From an uncultured Eubacterium sp. (lineage in GTDB: Bacteria > Bacillota > Clostridia > Oscillospirales > Acutalibacteraceae), in the NCBI RefSeq assembly GCF_934561735.1, contig NZ_CAKTGT010000001.1, positions 310,001 through 374,000 on the forward strand: 64,000 bases of DNA, read 5' to 3'. The first letter of the stretch is position 1. The number at the start of each line of letters is the position of its first letter. Position numbers and translations under genes: made by a program. Shown here in pieces: positions 52,636 through 62,647 of this stretch. The notes beneath the pieces were generated by a model that saw nothing but the letters and a program-made list of their open reading frames with translations, searched no databases and was not told the DNA's origin.

Positions 52636-54018
52636 ATGAATTACGGTAAAATAACACAAGTTATGGGACCTGTTGTCGATGTACAGTTTGACGGTGATCT
52701 TCCTAAAATTAAGGAAGCACTTGAGGTCGAAAATGACGGCAAGCGTGCCGTTATGGAGGTTGCACAGCATATAGGCGGCAATACCGTTCGCTGTATTATG
52801 CTTGCCGCATCCGAGGGCTTGTACAAGGATATGCAGGTTGCCGCAACAGGAGATTCTATCAAGGTGCCTATCGGCGAAAAAACCTTGGGCAGACTTTTCA
52901 ATGTTGTAGGCGAAACCATTGATGATTTGGAAAATTTGGATAACGAGGAGCACTGGTCAATTCACCGCAAGGCTCCGAGCTTTGACGAGCAATCGGACGA
53001 AGTAGAGATTTTGGAAACAGGTATTAAGGTTATCGACCTTCTTACCCCTTACCAAAAGGGTGGTAAAATCGGTTTGTTCGGCGGTGCCGGCGTAGGTAAA
53101 ACCGTACTTATTCAGGAACTTATCACCAATGTTGCAACTCAACACGGCGGTTATTCCATCTTCACCGGTGTAGGTGAGCGTTCAAGAGAAGGTAACGACC
53201 TTTGGAACGAAATGAAGGAATCCGGCGTTATCAACAAAACTGCCTTGGTATTCGGTCAGATGAACGAACCGCCCGGAGCAAGAATGAGAGTTGCCGAAAC
53301 AGGACTTACAATGGCAGAATATTTCCGTGACAGAGAGCATCAGGATGTGCTTCTCTTCATTGATAATATTTTCAGATTTATTCAGGCAGGTTCCGAGGTA
53401 TCCGCACTTCTCGGCAGAATGCCGTCAGCCGTAGGTTATCAGCCTACTTTGGCTACCGATGTCGGCGAACTTCAGGAGAGAATTACTTCTACAAAGAACG
53501 GCTCCATCACATCTGTTCAGGCTGTATATGTTCCTGCCGATGACCTTACCGACCCGGCTCCGGCAACAACATTTGCTCACCTTGACGCTACTACCGTACT
53601 TTCCCGTAAGATAGTAGAAAAAGGTATTTACCCTGCAGTTGACCCTCTTGAGTCCAACTCAAGAATTCTTGAGGCCGATGTTGTAGGCGAAGAACATTAT
53701 GAGGTTGCCTGCAAGGTACAGGAATATCTTCAAAAATATAAGGAACTTCAGGATATTATCGCAATCCTCGGTATGGAAGAGTTGTCCGATGATGATAAGC
53801 TTTCGGTATACCGTGCAAGAAAGATTGAAAAGTTCCTTTCACAGCCGTTCCATGTAGCAGAAACCTTTACGGGCTTAAAGGGCGTTTATGTTCCTATTAA
53901 GGAAACCGTAAGAGGCTTTAAGGCTATCGTTGACGGTGAAGTGGATGATTTACCTGAAATGGCATTCTTCAATGTCGGCACTATTGATGATGCGATTGAA
54001 AAAGCAAAAACTCTTTAA
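52636..54018 (+). CDS. atpD: F-type ATP synthase subunit beta
   Basis: Catalytic subunit, 460 residues, normal length. P-loop GGAGVGKTVLIQELI near 150, catalytic Glu in GVGERSREGNDLW near 183, Walker B VLLFIDNIFRF near 238, DELSEED-like variant EELSDDDKLSVYRARKIEKF near 379. AGAAAGG site precedes the start. Confidence 0.96.
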   Translation: MNYGKITQVMGPVVDVQFDGDLPKIKEALEVENDGKRAVMEVAQHIGGNTVRCIMLAASEGLYKDMQVAATGDSIKVPIGEKTLGRLFNVVGETIDDLENLDNEEHWSIHRKAPSFDEQSDEVEILETGIKVIDLLTPYQKGGKIGLFGGAGVGKTVLIQELITNVATQHGGYSIFTGVGERSREGNDLWNEMKESGVINKTALVFGQMNEPPGARMRVAETGLTMAEYFRDREHQDVLLFIDNIFRFIQAGSEVSALLGRMPSAVGYQPTLATDVGELQERITSTKNGSITSVQAVYVPADDLTDPAPATTFAHLDATTVLSRKIVEKGIYPAVDPLESNSRILEADVVGEEHYEVACKVQEYLQKYKELQDIIAILGMEELSDDDKLSVYRARKIEKFLSQPFHVAETFTGLKGVYVPIKETVRGFKAIVDGEVDDLPEMAFFNVGTIDDAIEKAKTL

Positions 54019-54030
54019 CGGGTGATTTAT

Positions 54031-54444
54031 ATGAACACTTTTAAATTGAAGATTGTTGCATCAAACCGTGTGTTTTTTGACGGTGATGCACAAAGTCTTG
54101 TTGTGCCTGTTGCGGAAGAGGGACTTTGCGGTTTTTTGGCAAACCACGAAAACACGGTTGCACCTATTGAATTCGGTGAGATGAAATTTACCGATGCACA
54201 GGGCAAGGTAACCGAAGCGTTTGTGGGTTCGGGATTTCTTGAATTTTTTGACAATACGGCAACACTTGTTTGTATTTCTGTTGAACTTCCTGAAGAAATT
54301 GACAAGCGTCGTGCTCAGGAAGCTGCCGAAAGAGCGGAAGAAGAGCTTCGTCAACAGCATTCGCTTGATGAATACTATCAAATTCAGGCAAATCTCTCCC
54401 GTGCGATGGAAAGACTTAAAATCAAAAATAAACACCAAATATAA
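54031..54444 (+). CDS. atpC: F-type ATP synthase subunit epsilon
   Basis: Regulatory rotor subunit, 137 residues from ATG 54031 behind GGGTGA; an upstream GTG is possible. N-terminal beta-sandwich (KIVASNRVFFDGDAQSLVVP, then EEGLCGFLANHENTVAPI) followed by a two-helix hairpin (KRRAQEAAERAEEELRQQHS). Last gene of the operon, followed by a strong terminator. Confidence 0.93.
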   Translation: MNTFKLKIVASNRVFFDGDAQSLVVPVAEEGLCGFLANHENTVAPIEFGEMKFTDAQGKVTEAFVGSGFLEFFDNTATLVCISVELPEEIDKRRAQEAAERAEEELRQQHSLDEYYQIQANLSRAMERLKIKNKHQI

Positions 54445-54446
54445 AC

Positions 54447-54481
54447 AAAATGACCTTTCGAAAAAATCGAAAGGTCATTTT
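54447..54481. terminator. Bidirectional terminator after atpC
   Basis: AAAATGACCTTTCGA with a perfectly complementary partner, A5 loop and T4; also serves the GtrB-like gene converging from the right. Confidence 0.88.
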
Positions 54482-54501
54482 ATGTTATATCTTTTGCGAG
54501 A

Positions 54502-55446
54502 TTATTGTTCTTTGTTTCGCTTTATTATGTCCTTTGCAATGTATATCGGGCGGTGCTTTGACTGTTCGTATATTTTTGCAATGTATGAGCCGATTATGCC
54601 CAAAGTGGTAAGCGTTATTCCGCCGAAAAATGTAATCAAAATTACAAGCTGTGTAAAACCGTCAACGCTGATGTTGTTTGTGAATTTTCGTATCAGCGTT
54701 ATGATAAAGTAGATAATTGAAAATGCCGTGGCGATTGAGCCGACATATGATGCCATTTTGAGTGGGGCGGTGGAAAATGCCATTATTCCGCTTATTGCGT
54801 ATTTGGTTAAAGAGCGAAAACTCCATTTGGTTTCACCTGAGTTTCTGTCGCTTGCCTCGTATTCCACAAATTCAGTGTTGAATCCAACCCAACTGAATAT
54901 GCCTTTTGAAAATCTGTGATATTCGCCGAGCGAAAGTATGGCGTCTTTAACCTTTGATGTAAACACCCTAAAATCGGACGCACCGTTTTTGAATTCGGTA
55001 TCCACCATTGAATTCATAATTTTGTAGTACAGCGATTTGGTTTTGGACATAAATTTGCTTTCACGCCTGTTTTTTTGATAAGCGCATACGCAATCAAGCT
55101 CCGGATTTGCAATAAGTGTGCGGTACATTTGATATGCCGTTTGCGGCAACTGTTGCAAGTCGGCGTCAATCAGACAGATTGCGTCGCCTGTGCTGTTTTG
55201 AAGCCCTGCAAATATCGCCGATTCCTTGCCGAAATTTCTTGAAAAATTTATTATCGTAATGTTTTTGTCGGGATGGTTGTCAAACAATTCTCTGAGCTTT
55301 GCTTCTGTTTGGTCGCCGCTTCCGTCGTTTACAAAAACATATTCGTAGCTTATCGGAGCAAGGTCAAGCACCTTTTCCGCCTCATCAAAAAAGGCGGCAA
55401 CATTGCCCTCTTCGTTATAGCAGGGGATTATTAAAGAAAAGTCCAT
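54502..55446 (-). CDS. Family 2 glycosyltransferase, GtrB/DPM-like
   Basis: Transfers a sugar from a nucleotide donor to undecaprenyl phosphate at the inner face of the membrane. 314 residues from ATG 55446 (GAGGGAC site). GT-A domain with SLIIPCYNEEGNVAAFFDE near 3, DADLQQLP near 98 and the metal DAD; C-terminal two membrane helices (SYVGSIATAFSIIYFIITLI and FGGITLTTLGIIGSYIAKI). It is divergent from a GtrA-type membrane protein gene, and the two usually act together on lipid-linked sugars for teichoic acid or glycan decoration. Confidence 0.88.
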   Translation of the reverse strand: MDFSLIIPCYNEEGNVAAFFDEAEKVLDLAPISYEYVFVNDGSGDQTEAKLRELFDNHPDKNITIINFSRNFGKESAIFAGLQNSTGDAICLIDADLQQLPQTAYQMYRTLIANPELDCVCAYQKNRRESKFMSKTKSLYYKIMNSMVDTEFKNGASDFRVFTSKVKDAILSLGEYHRFSKGIFSWVGFNTEFVEYEASDRNSGETKWSFRSLTKYAISGIMAFSTAPLKMASYVGSIATAFSIIYFIITLIRKFTNNISVDGFTQLVILITFFGGITLTTLGIIGSYIAKIYEQSKHRPIYIAKDIIKRNKEQ

Positions 55447-55552
55447 TTTGTCCCTCGTTTCCGCATTTATGCTGTGGTTGTTGACCGATAGGTCGGTTTG
55501 TGATAAAATCAATTATACCACAGTTAAAAAATCTATACAAGGACTTTGATTT

Positions 55553-56020
55553 ATGAAAAAGTTTTTTACCAAAGAAATATTGATGTATCTTATTTTCGGT
55601 GTGCTCACAACGGTTGTGTCTTGGGGTACATATACCGTGTTTGTAAACATCTGCAATATGTCGGTATTTTGGGCAAATCTCATCAGCTGGGTTTGCGCGG
55701 TAACCTTTGCTTATATCACAAACAAACTTTGGGTTTTTGATTCAAAAAGTTGGGAAGTTAAGTTTGTTGTAAAAGAGGCGGTTTCGTTTTTTGCCTCTCG
55801 AGGCGTTACCGGCGTGATTGAAATTGTGTGTGTTCCGCTTCTTGTAAAAACTTCGTTTGACAATCTGTTTTACAATTTGTTTGATAAAATGGGCGTAGGG
55901 ATGAAAGTTTTGTTCACCGACGGAATTTATTCAAAGATTGTCGTGTCGTTTATTATAGTTATTCTTAACTATGTTTTTTCAAAATTGATAGTGTTTAAGA
56001 ACAAAAAGGTCGAGGATTAA
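55553..56020 (+). CDS. GtrA-family membrane protein
   Basis: A 155-residue four-helix membrane protein of the GtrA family, proposed to flip lipid-linked sugars made by GtrB-type transferases. Helices at about 10-30, 38-60 (WANLISWVCAVTFAYITNKL with the typical NKLWVF), 75-100 and 125-150 (VVSFIIVILNYVFSKLIVFK). It is divergent from the GtrB-like gene across a 106 bp region. Confidence 0.85.
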   Translation: MKKFFTKEILMYLIFGVLTTVVSWGTYTVFVNICNMSVFWANLISWVCAVTFAYITNKLWVFDSKSWEVKFVVKEAVSFFASRGVTGVIEIVCVPLLVKTSFDNLFYNLFDKMGVGMKVLFTDGIYSKIVVSFIIVILNYVFSKLIVFKNKKVED

Positions 56021-56187
56021 AAGGCCTTTTTATTCTTTTTCACAAAAATATTATTCCTTCTTTGTATAATTTTTATAAATTATTATAATAAATATATAAA
56101 TTAATATTGAATATCAAGTCCGTTTGTGAGATAATAAAATGTAATTTTATGTAGAATTAAAAAAATGTGATTTGTTAGGGAGAAAAT

Positions 56188-57849
56188 ATGACTGATTATA
56201 AAGAATTGGCACAGCTTTTGTTTCCGAACATAACAAAGGCTCCGCAGGATTTTGAAGAAATGTATCCGCCGCGTGCTCTCAAAGACGGTGCAAGGGTAAC
56301 CCGTTTTGCACCGAGCCCAACGGGATTTTTGCACTTTGGCAATCTCTTTACCTGTATGGTGTCGTATAAAACGGCAAAAACCACCGACGGTGTGTTTTAT
56401 GTAAGGGTTGAGGATACCGACCAAAAGCGTAAAGTTGAGGGTGCTATTGATGTAATGCTCAAGGGACTTTCGGTTTACGGCATCAATGCCGATGAGGGTG
56501 TTGTCGGCGATGAAAAAGAAATCGGCAACTACGGACCGTATTACCAAAGTGCAAGAGTTGAGATTTATCAAACTTATGCAAAGGCACTTGTTGAACAGGG
56601 ACTTGCTTATCCTTGCTTTTGCTCTGCCGAGGAACTTGACGGAATTCGCTCCGCTCAGGAAAACGAAAGCATCAAGGGCTATTGGGGCAAATGGGCAAAA
56701 TGCCGTGACCTTTCGTTTGAACAAATCAAGGCTAACATTGATGCAGGTATGAGCTGGACTCTCCGCCTTAAATCTCCGGGCGAGCTTGATAAAAAATGTT
56801 ATTTTGACGATATGATTAAGGGCAAAATTGAAATGCCGGAGAATGTGCAGGATGTCGTTCTTCTCAAATCGGACGGAATTCCGACCTATCATTTTGCACA
56901 TGCCGTTGACGATCATCTTATGAGAACAACTCATGTTGTAAGAGGCGACGAGTGGATTTCTTCAGTTCCTATTCATCTTCAACTTTTCAAGGTTCTCGGC
57001 TTTAAGCCGCCTAAATACGCCCATGTTTCTCCTATTATGAAAGAGGAAAACGGCGGCAAGCGTAAGCTTTCAAAGCGTAAAGACCCTGAGGCAGCCGTTA
57101 CTTATTACGCAGAAGAGGGCTATCCTCAGGAGAGCGTAAACGAATATTTGATGACTCTTGCCAACTCAAACTTTGAGGACTGGCGTAGAATGAACAAAAC
57201 GGAGCCTATCGAAAAATTCCCGTTCAATCTCAAAAAAATGAGCGTGTCGGGTGCATTGTTCGATATAGTAAAACTCACCGATGTGTCAAAAAATGTAATT
57301 TCTCTTATGCCGGCAGATAAGGTGTTTGAACTTTCATACGCTTGGGCAAAGGAATATCAGCCGCAACTTGCAGAACTTTTTGCACAGGATGAGGCAAAGG
57401 CAACCGCAATACTCAATATCGACCGTGAGGGCAAAAAGCCTCGTAAGGATATTGCAAAATGGAGCGATGTTTTGGACTATGTAAGTTATATGTATGACGA
57501 AACTTTTGTTCCTAATTATGAACTTAACGGCAACGCAACACCTGCTCTTGCAGTTAAGGTTATTGAAGAATATATCAAGGTTGTTAATCTTGATGATGAC
57601 AAAGACGCTTGGTTTGGCAGAATGAAAGATATTTGTCCGCTTGTCGGCTGCACACCGAATGTTAAGGAATATAAGGCAGAGCCTGAAAAATTTGAAGGTC
57701 ATGTCGGCGATGTTTCAACAATCATTCGTGTGGCACTCACAGGCAGAACAAACACACCCGACCTTTTTGCTATCACCGCTCTTTTGGGTGAGGATACGGT
57801 AAAGGCAAGACTTAATTCGGCATTGAAATATTATAAGGAGGAAATGTAA
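56188..57849 (+). CDS. gltX: Glutamyl-tRNA synthetase
   Basis: Class I synthetase charging tRNA-Glu, 553 residues. The HIGH motif is SPTGFLHFGN near 34-43, and KMSKS is KRKLSKRKDPEA near 290. A four-cysteine zinc site is not obvious; single Cys pair YPCFCSAEELDG near 141. A GAGAAA site precedes the start. Together with glnS directly downstream it forms the start of an operon-like run through hemW. Whether this is the discriminating (Glu only) type cannot be read from sequence alone; the presence of glnS would fit. Confidence 0.92.
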   Translation: MTDYKELAQLLFPNITKAPQDFEEMYPPRALKDGARVTRFAPSPTGFLHFGNLFTCMVSYKTAKTTDGVFYVRVEDTDQKRKVEGAIDVMLKGLSVYGINADEGVVGDEKEIGNYGPYYQSARVEIYQTYAKALVEQGLAYPCFCSAEELDGIRSAQENESIKGYWGKWAKCRDLSFEQIKANIDAGMSWTLRLKSPGELDKKCYFDDMIKGKIEMPENVQDVVLLKSDGIPTYHFAHAVDDHLMRTTHVVRGDEWISSVPIHLQLFKVLGFKPPKYAHVSPIMKEENGGKRKLSKRKDPEAAVTYYAEEGYPQESVNEYLMTLANSNFEDWRRMNKTEPIEKFPFNLKKMSVSGALFDIVKLTDVSKNVISLMPADKVFELSYAWAKEYQPQLAELFAQDEAKATAILNIDREGKKPRKDIAKWSDVLDYVSYMYDETFVPNYELNGNATPALAVKVIEEYIKVVNLDDDKDAWFGRMKDICPLVGCTPNVKEYKAEPEKFEGHVGDVSTIIRVALTGRTNTPDLFAITALLGEDTVKARLNSALKYYKEEM

Positions 57850-59532
57850 ATGGCAGTTGACGAAATCAAAGACGAGGAAACCGTAACCCAAAACTTCATT
57901 CACGATTTTATTGATGAAGATTTAAAAGAGGGAGTGTATTCCCGTGTTCAAACAAGATTTCCTCCGGAGCCTAACGGCTATCTCCACATCGGTCATGCAA
58001 AGGCTATTTGCATAAACTTCGGTGTAAAAAACAAGTACAACGGCGTTTGCAATCTCCGTATGGACGATACAAACCCGATTAAAGAAGATACGGAATATGT
58101 TGATTCAATCAAAGAGGATATTAAGTGGCTCGGATTTGATTGGGACAATATGTATTTTGCTTCCGACTATTTTGATTATATTTACGAATGTGCGGTTAAG
58201 CTCATCAAAAAAGGTCTTGCCTATGTTGACGAATCATCGGCAGACGAAATCAGAGAGATGAGAGGCACGCTTACAGAACCGGGCAAAAACAGCCCTTACC
58301 GTGACAGACCTGTTGAAGAAAGCCTTGATTTGTTCCAAAGAATGACCGACGGCGAATTTGAGGCAGGCTCAAAGGTGCTTCGTGCAAAGATTGATATGGC
58401 GTCACCGAATATGAATATGCGTGACCCGATTATTTACCGCATTATGTATGCACATCACCACAGAACAGGTGACAAGTGGTGCGTTTATCCTATGTATGAC
58501 TTTGCTCATCCTCTTTCGGACGCTTGTGAAAAGGTAACACATTCGCTTTGTTCTTTGGAATTTGAAAATCACAGACCGCTTTACGATTGGGTTTGTGATA
58601 ACTGCGTTGAGGGTGAAAAACCAAGACAGATTGAGTTTGCAAGAATGAATCTTAACTACACTCTCACTTCAAAGAGAAAGTGCTTAAAACTTGTTCAGGA
58701 CGGCATTGTAGACGGCTGGAACGACCCGAGAATGGCTACCATCAGCGGTATGCGTCGCCGTGGCTATCCTGCCGATGCTATCCGTGATTTTTGCGAAAAA
58801 ATCGGTGTTTCAAAGGCTTACAGCGTAATTGATTTTGCAATGCTTGAAAGCTGTGTTCGTGACAGCCTTAACAAAAATGCCAAGAGAGCAATGGCTGTTG
58901 TTGACCCGCTTAAACTTATTATTGACAATTATCCCGATGACAAGGTTGAAGAACTTGAAGTTGAATATCATCCGGATCACGAGGAATTCGGCAAGCGTAC
59001 AATTCCTTTCGGCAAAGAACTTTGGATTGAGAAAAACGACTTTATGGTTGAACCTATCAGCAAGTACCGCCGTTTGTTTGTCGGCAACGAGGTAAGACTT
59101 TACAAGGCTTATTGCGTAACCTGTATAGGCTATGATTTGGACGAAAACGGCGAGGTTGTTGCAGTTCACGCAACATACGACCCTGAAACTTTCGGCGGTG
59201 ACACACCGGACGGAAGAAAGGTAAGGGGTACAATCCATTGGGTATATGCAAACGATTGCAACACTGCACAAGTCAGACTTTACGACCGTTTGTTTGATGT
59301 TGAAAATCCGAGCGATGAAGAGGGCGTTGGCTCGTTTGAGGATAATCTCAACCCTAATTCGCTTGAAGTCAGAACCGCTTATGTTGAAAAGGCACTTGCA
59401 GACACTCAGCCGGGCGACAGATTTCAGTTTATGAGAAACGCATATTTCTGCACCGATCAGGACAGCAAGCCGGGTGCACTTGTGTTTAACAGAACAGTTC
59501 AGCTTAGGGACAGCTTTAATAAAAAGAAGTAA
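57850..59532 (+). CDS. glnS: Glutaminyl-tRNA synthetase
   Basis: Charges tRNA-Gln directly, an enzyme many Firmicutes lack because they use amidation of Glu-tRNA-Gln. 560 residues; HIGH motif PPEPNGYLHIGHAKA near 38, second motif LNYTLTSKRKCLKLV near 272 as the KMSKS counterpart, followed by the beta-barrel anticodon domains. The ATG directly follows the gltX stop (TGTAAATG), with the AAGGAGGAA site inside gltX, so translation is coupled. Confidence 0.94.
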   Translation: MAVDEIKDEETVTQNFIHDFIDEDLKEGVYSRVQTRFPPEPNGYLHIGHAKAICINFGVKNKYNGVCNLRMDDTNPIKEDTEYVDSIKEDIKWLGFDWDNMYFASDYFDYIYECAVKLIKKGLAYVDESSADEIREMRGTLTEPGKNSPYRDRPVEESLDLFQRMTDGEFEAGSKVLRAKIDMASPNMNMRDPIIYRIMYAHHHRTGDKWCVYPMYDFAHPLSDACEKVTHSLCSLEFENHRPLYDWVCDNCVEGEKPRQIEFARMNLNYTLTSKRKCLKLVQDGIVDGWNDPRMATISGMRRRGYPADAIRDFCEKIGVSKAYSVIDFAMLESCVRDSLNKNAKRAMAVVDPLKLIIDNYPDDKVEELEVEYHPDHEEFGKRTIPFGKELWIEKNDFMVEPISKYRRLFVGNEVRLYKAYCVTCIGYDLDENGEVVAVHATYDPETFGGDTPDGRKVRGTIHWVYANDCNTAQVRLYDRLFDVENPSDEEGVGSFEDNLNPNSLEVRTAYVEKALADTQPGDRFQFMRNAYFCTDQDSKPGALVFNRTVQLRDSFNKKK

Positions 59533-59545
59533 AGAAGGCATTATT

Positions 59546-61381
59546 GTGGCAAAAGAAGAAAGAAAAGATATAAAAAATATTGCGATTATTGCTCACGTTG
59601 ACCACGGCAAAACAACTCTTGTAGATGAAATGCTGCACCAAAGCGGTATTTTCCGTGACAACGAGGTTGTTCAGGAAAGAGTAATGGACTCAAACGACCT
59701 TGAAAAGGAAAGAGGCATTACAATTCTTTCAAAGAACACATCAATTCATTATAAAAACACAAAAATTAATATCGTTGATACCCCGGGACACGCTGATTTC
59801 GGTGGCGAGGTTGAGCGTATTCTCACTATGGTAGACGGTGTTTTGCTTGTAGTTGACGCTTTTGAGGGCTGTATGCCTCAAACCCGTTTTGTACTCAAAA
59901 AAGCACTCGGTTTACATAAAACTCCGCTTGTTGTTGTTAACAAGATTGACCGTGACGGTGCAAGACCGGAAGAGGTTATTGACGAAGTTCTTGACCTTTT
60001 CATTGAACTCGGAGCAGACGATGACCAAATTGATTTTCCTGTTGTTTATGCTTCGGCAAGGGACGGCTATTCGTCACTTGACCCTAATGTTCGTGAGGGC
60101 GATATGCGTCCGCTTTTGGATGCTATTTTGGAATACATTCCGTCACCTGTCGGCGACCCTGAGGGTCCTGCTCAGATTTTGTTCTCGTCACTTGAATATG
60201 ACGATTATGTAGGCAGAATCGGTGTCGGCAGAGTTGAAAGAGGCACAATCAATGTCAACACTCCTTATGTTCTTTGCCGTCAGGACGGAACACAGGAAAA
60301 TGTAAAGTTTTCAAAAATGTATCAGTTTGAAGGACTTAAAAGAGTTGCTTGCGACAGTGCCGAATTCGGTGACCTTGTTTCGGTTGCCGGCATTGCCGAC
60401 CTCAACATCGGCGAAACCGCTTGCGACCCGGAGCATATTGAACCGCTTCCGTTTGTAAAAATTGATGAGCCTACAATCAGCATGAACTTTATCGTTAACG
60501 ATTCACCGTTTGCAGGCAGAGAGGGCAAGTATGTAACTTCCCGTAATCTCCGTGACAGACTTTTTAAAGAGGTTGAAACCAATGTTTCCATGCGTGTTGA
60601 AGAAACCGATTCTATGGACACCTTCAAAGTTTCGGGCAGAGGCGAACTTCACCTTTCAATTCTTATTGAAACTATGAGAAGAGAAAATTACGAATTCCAG
60701 GTTTCCCGTCCACAAGTTATCACAAAGACGGATGCCAACGGTAAGGTGCTTGAACCTATGGAAACCGCTATTATCGAGGTGCCGGAGGAATATGTCGGTG
60801 CCGTTATGACAAAACTTTGCTCACGCAAGGGCGAAATGATTAATATGGATACCCGTCCTACGGGTATGACTCATATGGAAATCAAAATTCCGTCAAGAGG
60901 TCTTATCGGCTACAGAAGCGAATTTTTGACCGATACCAACGGCAATGGTATTATGAACCAGCTTTTTGCAGGTTATGAAGAATGGCACGGCGATATCGAA
61001 ACAAGAAGCCGTGGCTCAATCGTAGTTCACGAAACAGGCACAACAACAGGCTATGGACTTTGGAACACACAGGACAGAGGTCGCTTGTTTGTTGGTCCGG
61101 GCGTTGATGTTTACGAGGGTATGATTGTCGGCGAATGTGCAAAGGACGAGGATATTGTATGCAATGTCTGCAAGAAAAAGCATGTTACAAACACCCGTGC
61201 AAGCGGTTCTGACGAAGCACTCAAGCTTGTTCCGCCAACCACTCTTTCGCTTGAACAGAGCATGGAATTCTTGGCAGATGACGAACTTCTTGAGGTTACT
61301 CCAAAATCAATTCGCTTGCGTAAAACAATTCTCAGCAAGGAACTCAGATTAAAGGCTGAAAACAGAGCCAAAAAGGGTTAA
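59546..61381 (+). CDS. typA: Ribosome-associated GTPase TypA/BipA
   Basis: Translational GTPase of the EF-G superfamily that binds 70S ribosomes and supports growth under stress. GTG start at 59546, 7 bp after AGAAGG; an upstream frame overlaps glnS and is rejected. 611 residues: G1 AHVDHGKTTLVDEM near 17, G2 ERGITILSKN near 58, G3 DTPGHADFGG near 79, G4 NKIDRDGA near 134, G5 SARDG near 172, then the BipA-specific C-terminal domain with TRPTGMTHMEIKIPSRGLIG near 437. Confidence 0.95.
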   Translation: MAKEERKDIKNIAIIAHVDHGKTTLVDEMLHQSGIFRDNEVVQERVMDSNDLEKERGITILSKNTSIHYKNTKINIVDTPGHADFGGEVERILTMVDGVLLVVDAFEGCMPQTRFVLKKALGLHKTPLVVVNKIDRDGARPEEVIDEVLDLFIELGADDDQIDFPVVYASARDGYSSLDPNVREGDMRPLLDAILEYIPSPVGDPEGPAQILFSSLEYDDYVGRIGVGRVERGTINVNTPYVLCRQDGTQENVKFSKMYQFEGLKRVACDSAEFGDLVSVAGIADLNIGETACDPEHIEPLPFVKIDEPTISMNFIVNDSPFAGREGKYVTSRNLRDRLFKEVETNVSMRVEETDSMDTFKVSGRGELHLSILIETMRRENYEFQVSRPQVITKTDANGKVLEPMETAIIEVPEEYVGAVMTKLCSRKGEMINMDTRPTGMTHMEIKIPSRGLIGYRSEFLTDTNGNGIMNQLFAGYEEWHGDIETRSRGSIVVHETGTTTGYGLWNTQDRGRLFVGPGVDVYEGMIVGECAKDEDIVCNVCKKKHVTNTRASGSDEALKLVPPTTLSLEQSMEFLADDELLEVTPKSIRLRKTILSKELRLKAENRAKKG

Positions 61382-61383
61382 TT

Positions 61384-62424
61384 ATGAATAACGAGCGTTC
61401 GGGATTGTATTTTCACATTCCGTTTTGCAAAAATAAGTGTCCGTATTGCGATTTTTACAGCGTGAAGTTTGACGAAGCGTCTGCACGGCAATATGTTCAA
61501 GAAATATGTAATGAAATTAAGCAGTATCAAGGTGTCTTTGATACTGTTTATTTCGGTGGCGGCACTCCGAGTATTTTGCCGCCCGAGTTAATCGGCAAAA
61601 TCCTTGATTGTGCAAGGAAACGGTTTGATATATCCGATGATGCGGAAGTTACCGTGGAATGTAATCCAAGCAAGGATTTGTCCGAGGATTTCAAAAAATA
61701 CGCTTCGTACGGTGTTAATCGTATAAGCCTCGGTATGCAAAGTGCGGTTGACAGCGAACGCTTTGTACTCGGCAGAGCGGCAGGGAAGAACGAAGTTGAA
61801 CGCACGATAAATTATGCAAGGCAGTCGGGGATAGAAAACATCAGCCTTGACCTTATGCTCGGCACACCAAAGCAAACACTCGCCTCGCTTGATTATTCGT
61901 TTGATTTTATCAAAAGTATGGGCGTGCCGCATGTGTCGGCATATATGCTCAAAATCGAAGAGGGCACAAAGTTCTATCAAATGCGTGACCGACTTGTTTT
62001 GCCCGATGACGACACGGTGGGCGAAATGTATCTCAAAACCGTTGACACTCTCGCTTCGTTCGGAATTGAGCAGTACGAAATCAGCAATTTTGCCGTGCCG
62101 GGATTTGAGAGCAGGCACAACACGAAATATTGGACTTTGACCCCGTACCTCGGCATAGGAAAGTCGGCTCACAGTTTTTGGGGCGGCAAAAGATTTTTCT
62201 ACGACAGAGAGTGGAACAAAATCAATGACGGCACGGGCGGCGACAAAGAAGAACAAATTATGCTCGGACTTCGCCTTGCAAGGGGAATTGACAAATCACT
62301 TGTTGACCGAGATTTTGCCGAACTTGTCAAAATGGGATATGTTGCCGACCTCGGCGAGCGAATTGCATTGACCCCAAAAGGTATGCTCGTTTCCAACACG
62401 ATAATAAATTATATAATAGGTTAG
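61384..62424 (+). CDS. hemW: Radical SAM HemW-type protein (CPO III-like)
   Basis: A 346-residue radical SAM protein. The cluster motif CKNKCPYC (Cys15, Cys19, Cys22) plus following Phe/Tyr (DFYS) matches HemW, a haem-chaperone related to but distinct from HemN oxidase, which has an extra N-terminal segment that is absent here. GGGTPSILPP near 60 and NCNPSKD-like VECNPSKD near 95 are typical. It begins 3 bp after the typA stop, so it is co-transcribed. True coproporphyrinogen oxidase activity is unlikely. Confidence 0.85.
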   Translation: MNNERSGLYFHIPFCKNKCPYCDFYSVKFDEASARQYVQEICNEIKQYQGVFDTVYFGGGTPSILPPELIGKILDCARKRFDISDDAEVTVECNPSKDLSEDFKKYASYGVNRISLGMQSAVDSERFVLGRAAGKNEVERTINYARQSGIENISLDLMLGTPKQTLASLDYSFDFIKSMGVPHVSAYMLKIEEGTKFYQMRDRLVLPDDDTVGEMYLKTVDTLASFGIEQYEISNFAVPGFESRHNTKYWTLTPYLGIGKSAHSFWGGKRFFYDREWNKINDGTGGDKEEQIMLGLRLARGIDKSLVDRDFAELVKMGYVADLGERIALTPKGMLVSNTIINYIIG

Positions 62425-62647
62425 GGGAAATCGTGGTGATAGGGCTTGCAAATCGGTTAAAATATCACCAAAATTTTGCAGATTGTTACAAAATTAACAT
62501 AATATGTGTGGGGTATATAGATTGTTTTTGTATAATCTGTAAAAAATCATATTTTCACTTGATTATTGGGATTAAACAGTATAAAATAATAGTGCAATAA
62601 AATAAAGCAATTTATTTAATTAATTTAATTTTCGGAGGTATAATCCA
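62425..62647. promoter_or_regulatory. Intergenic region with gap promoter candidates
   Basis: AT-rich. TATAAT occurs at about 62530-62535, preceded by a weak -35. GGAGG lies just before the gap start. No other element supported. Confidence 0.35.

Noticed and set aside
58810..59541. 243-codon frame opposite glnS
   Set aside because: Antisense shadow of a conserved synthetase; no supporting signals.
59474..59545. Upstream extension of typA giving a 635-residue protein
   Set aside because: The extension overlaps the end of glnS in another frame, and GTG at 59546 has a proper ribosome binding site and the normal N-terminus.
61384..62424. Oxygen-independent coproporphyrinogen oxidase HemN
   Set aside because: Lacks the HemN-specific N-terminal segment; motif set and position behind typA fit HemW.
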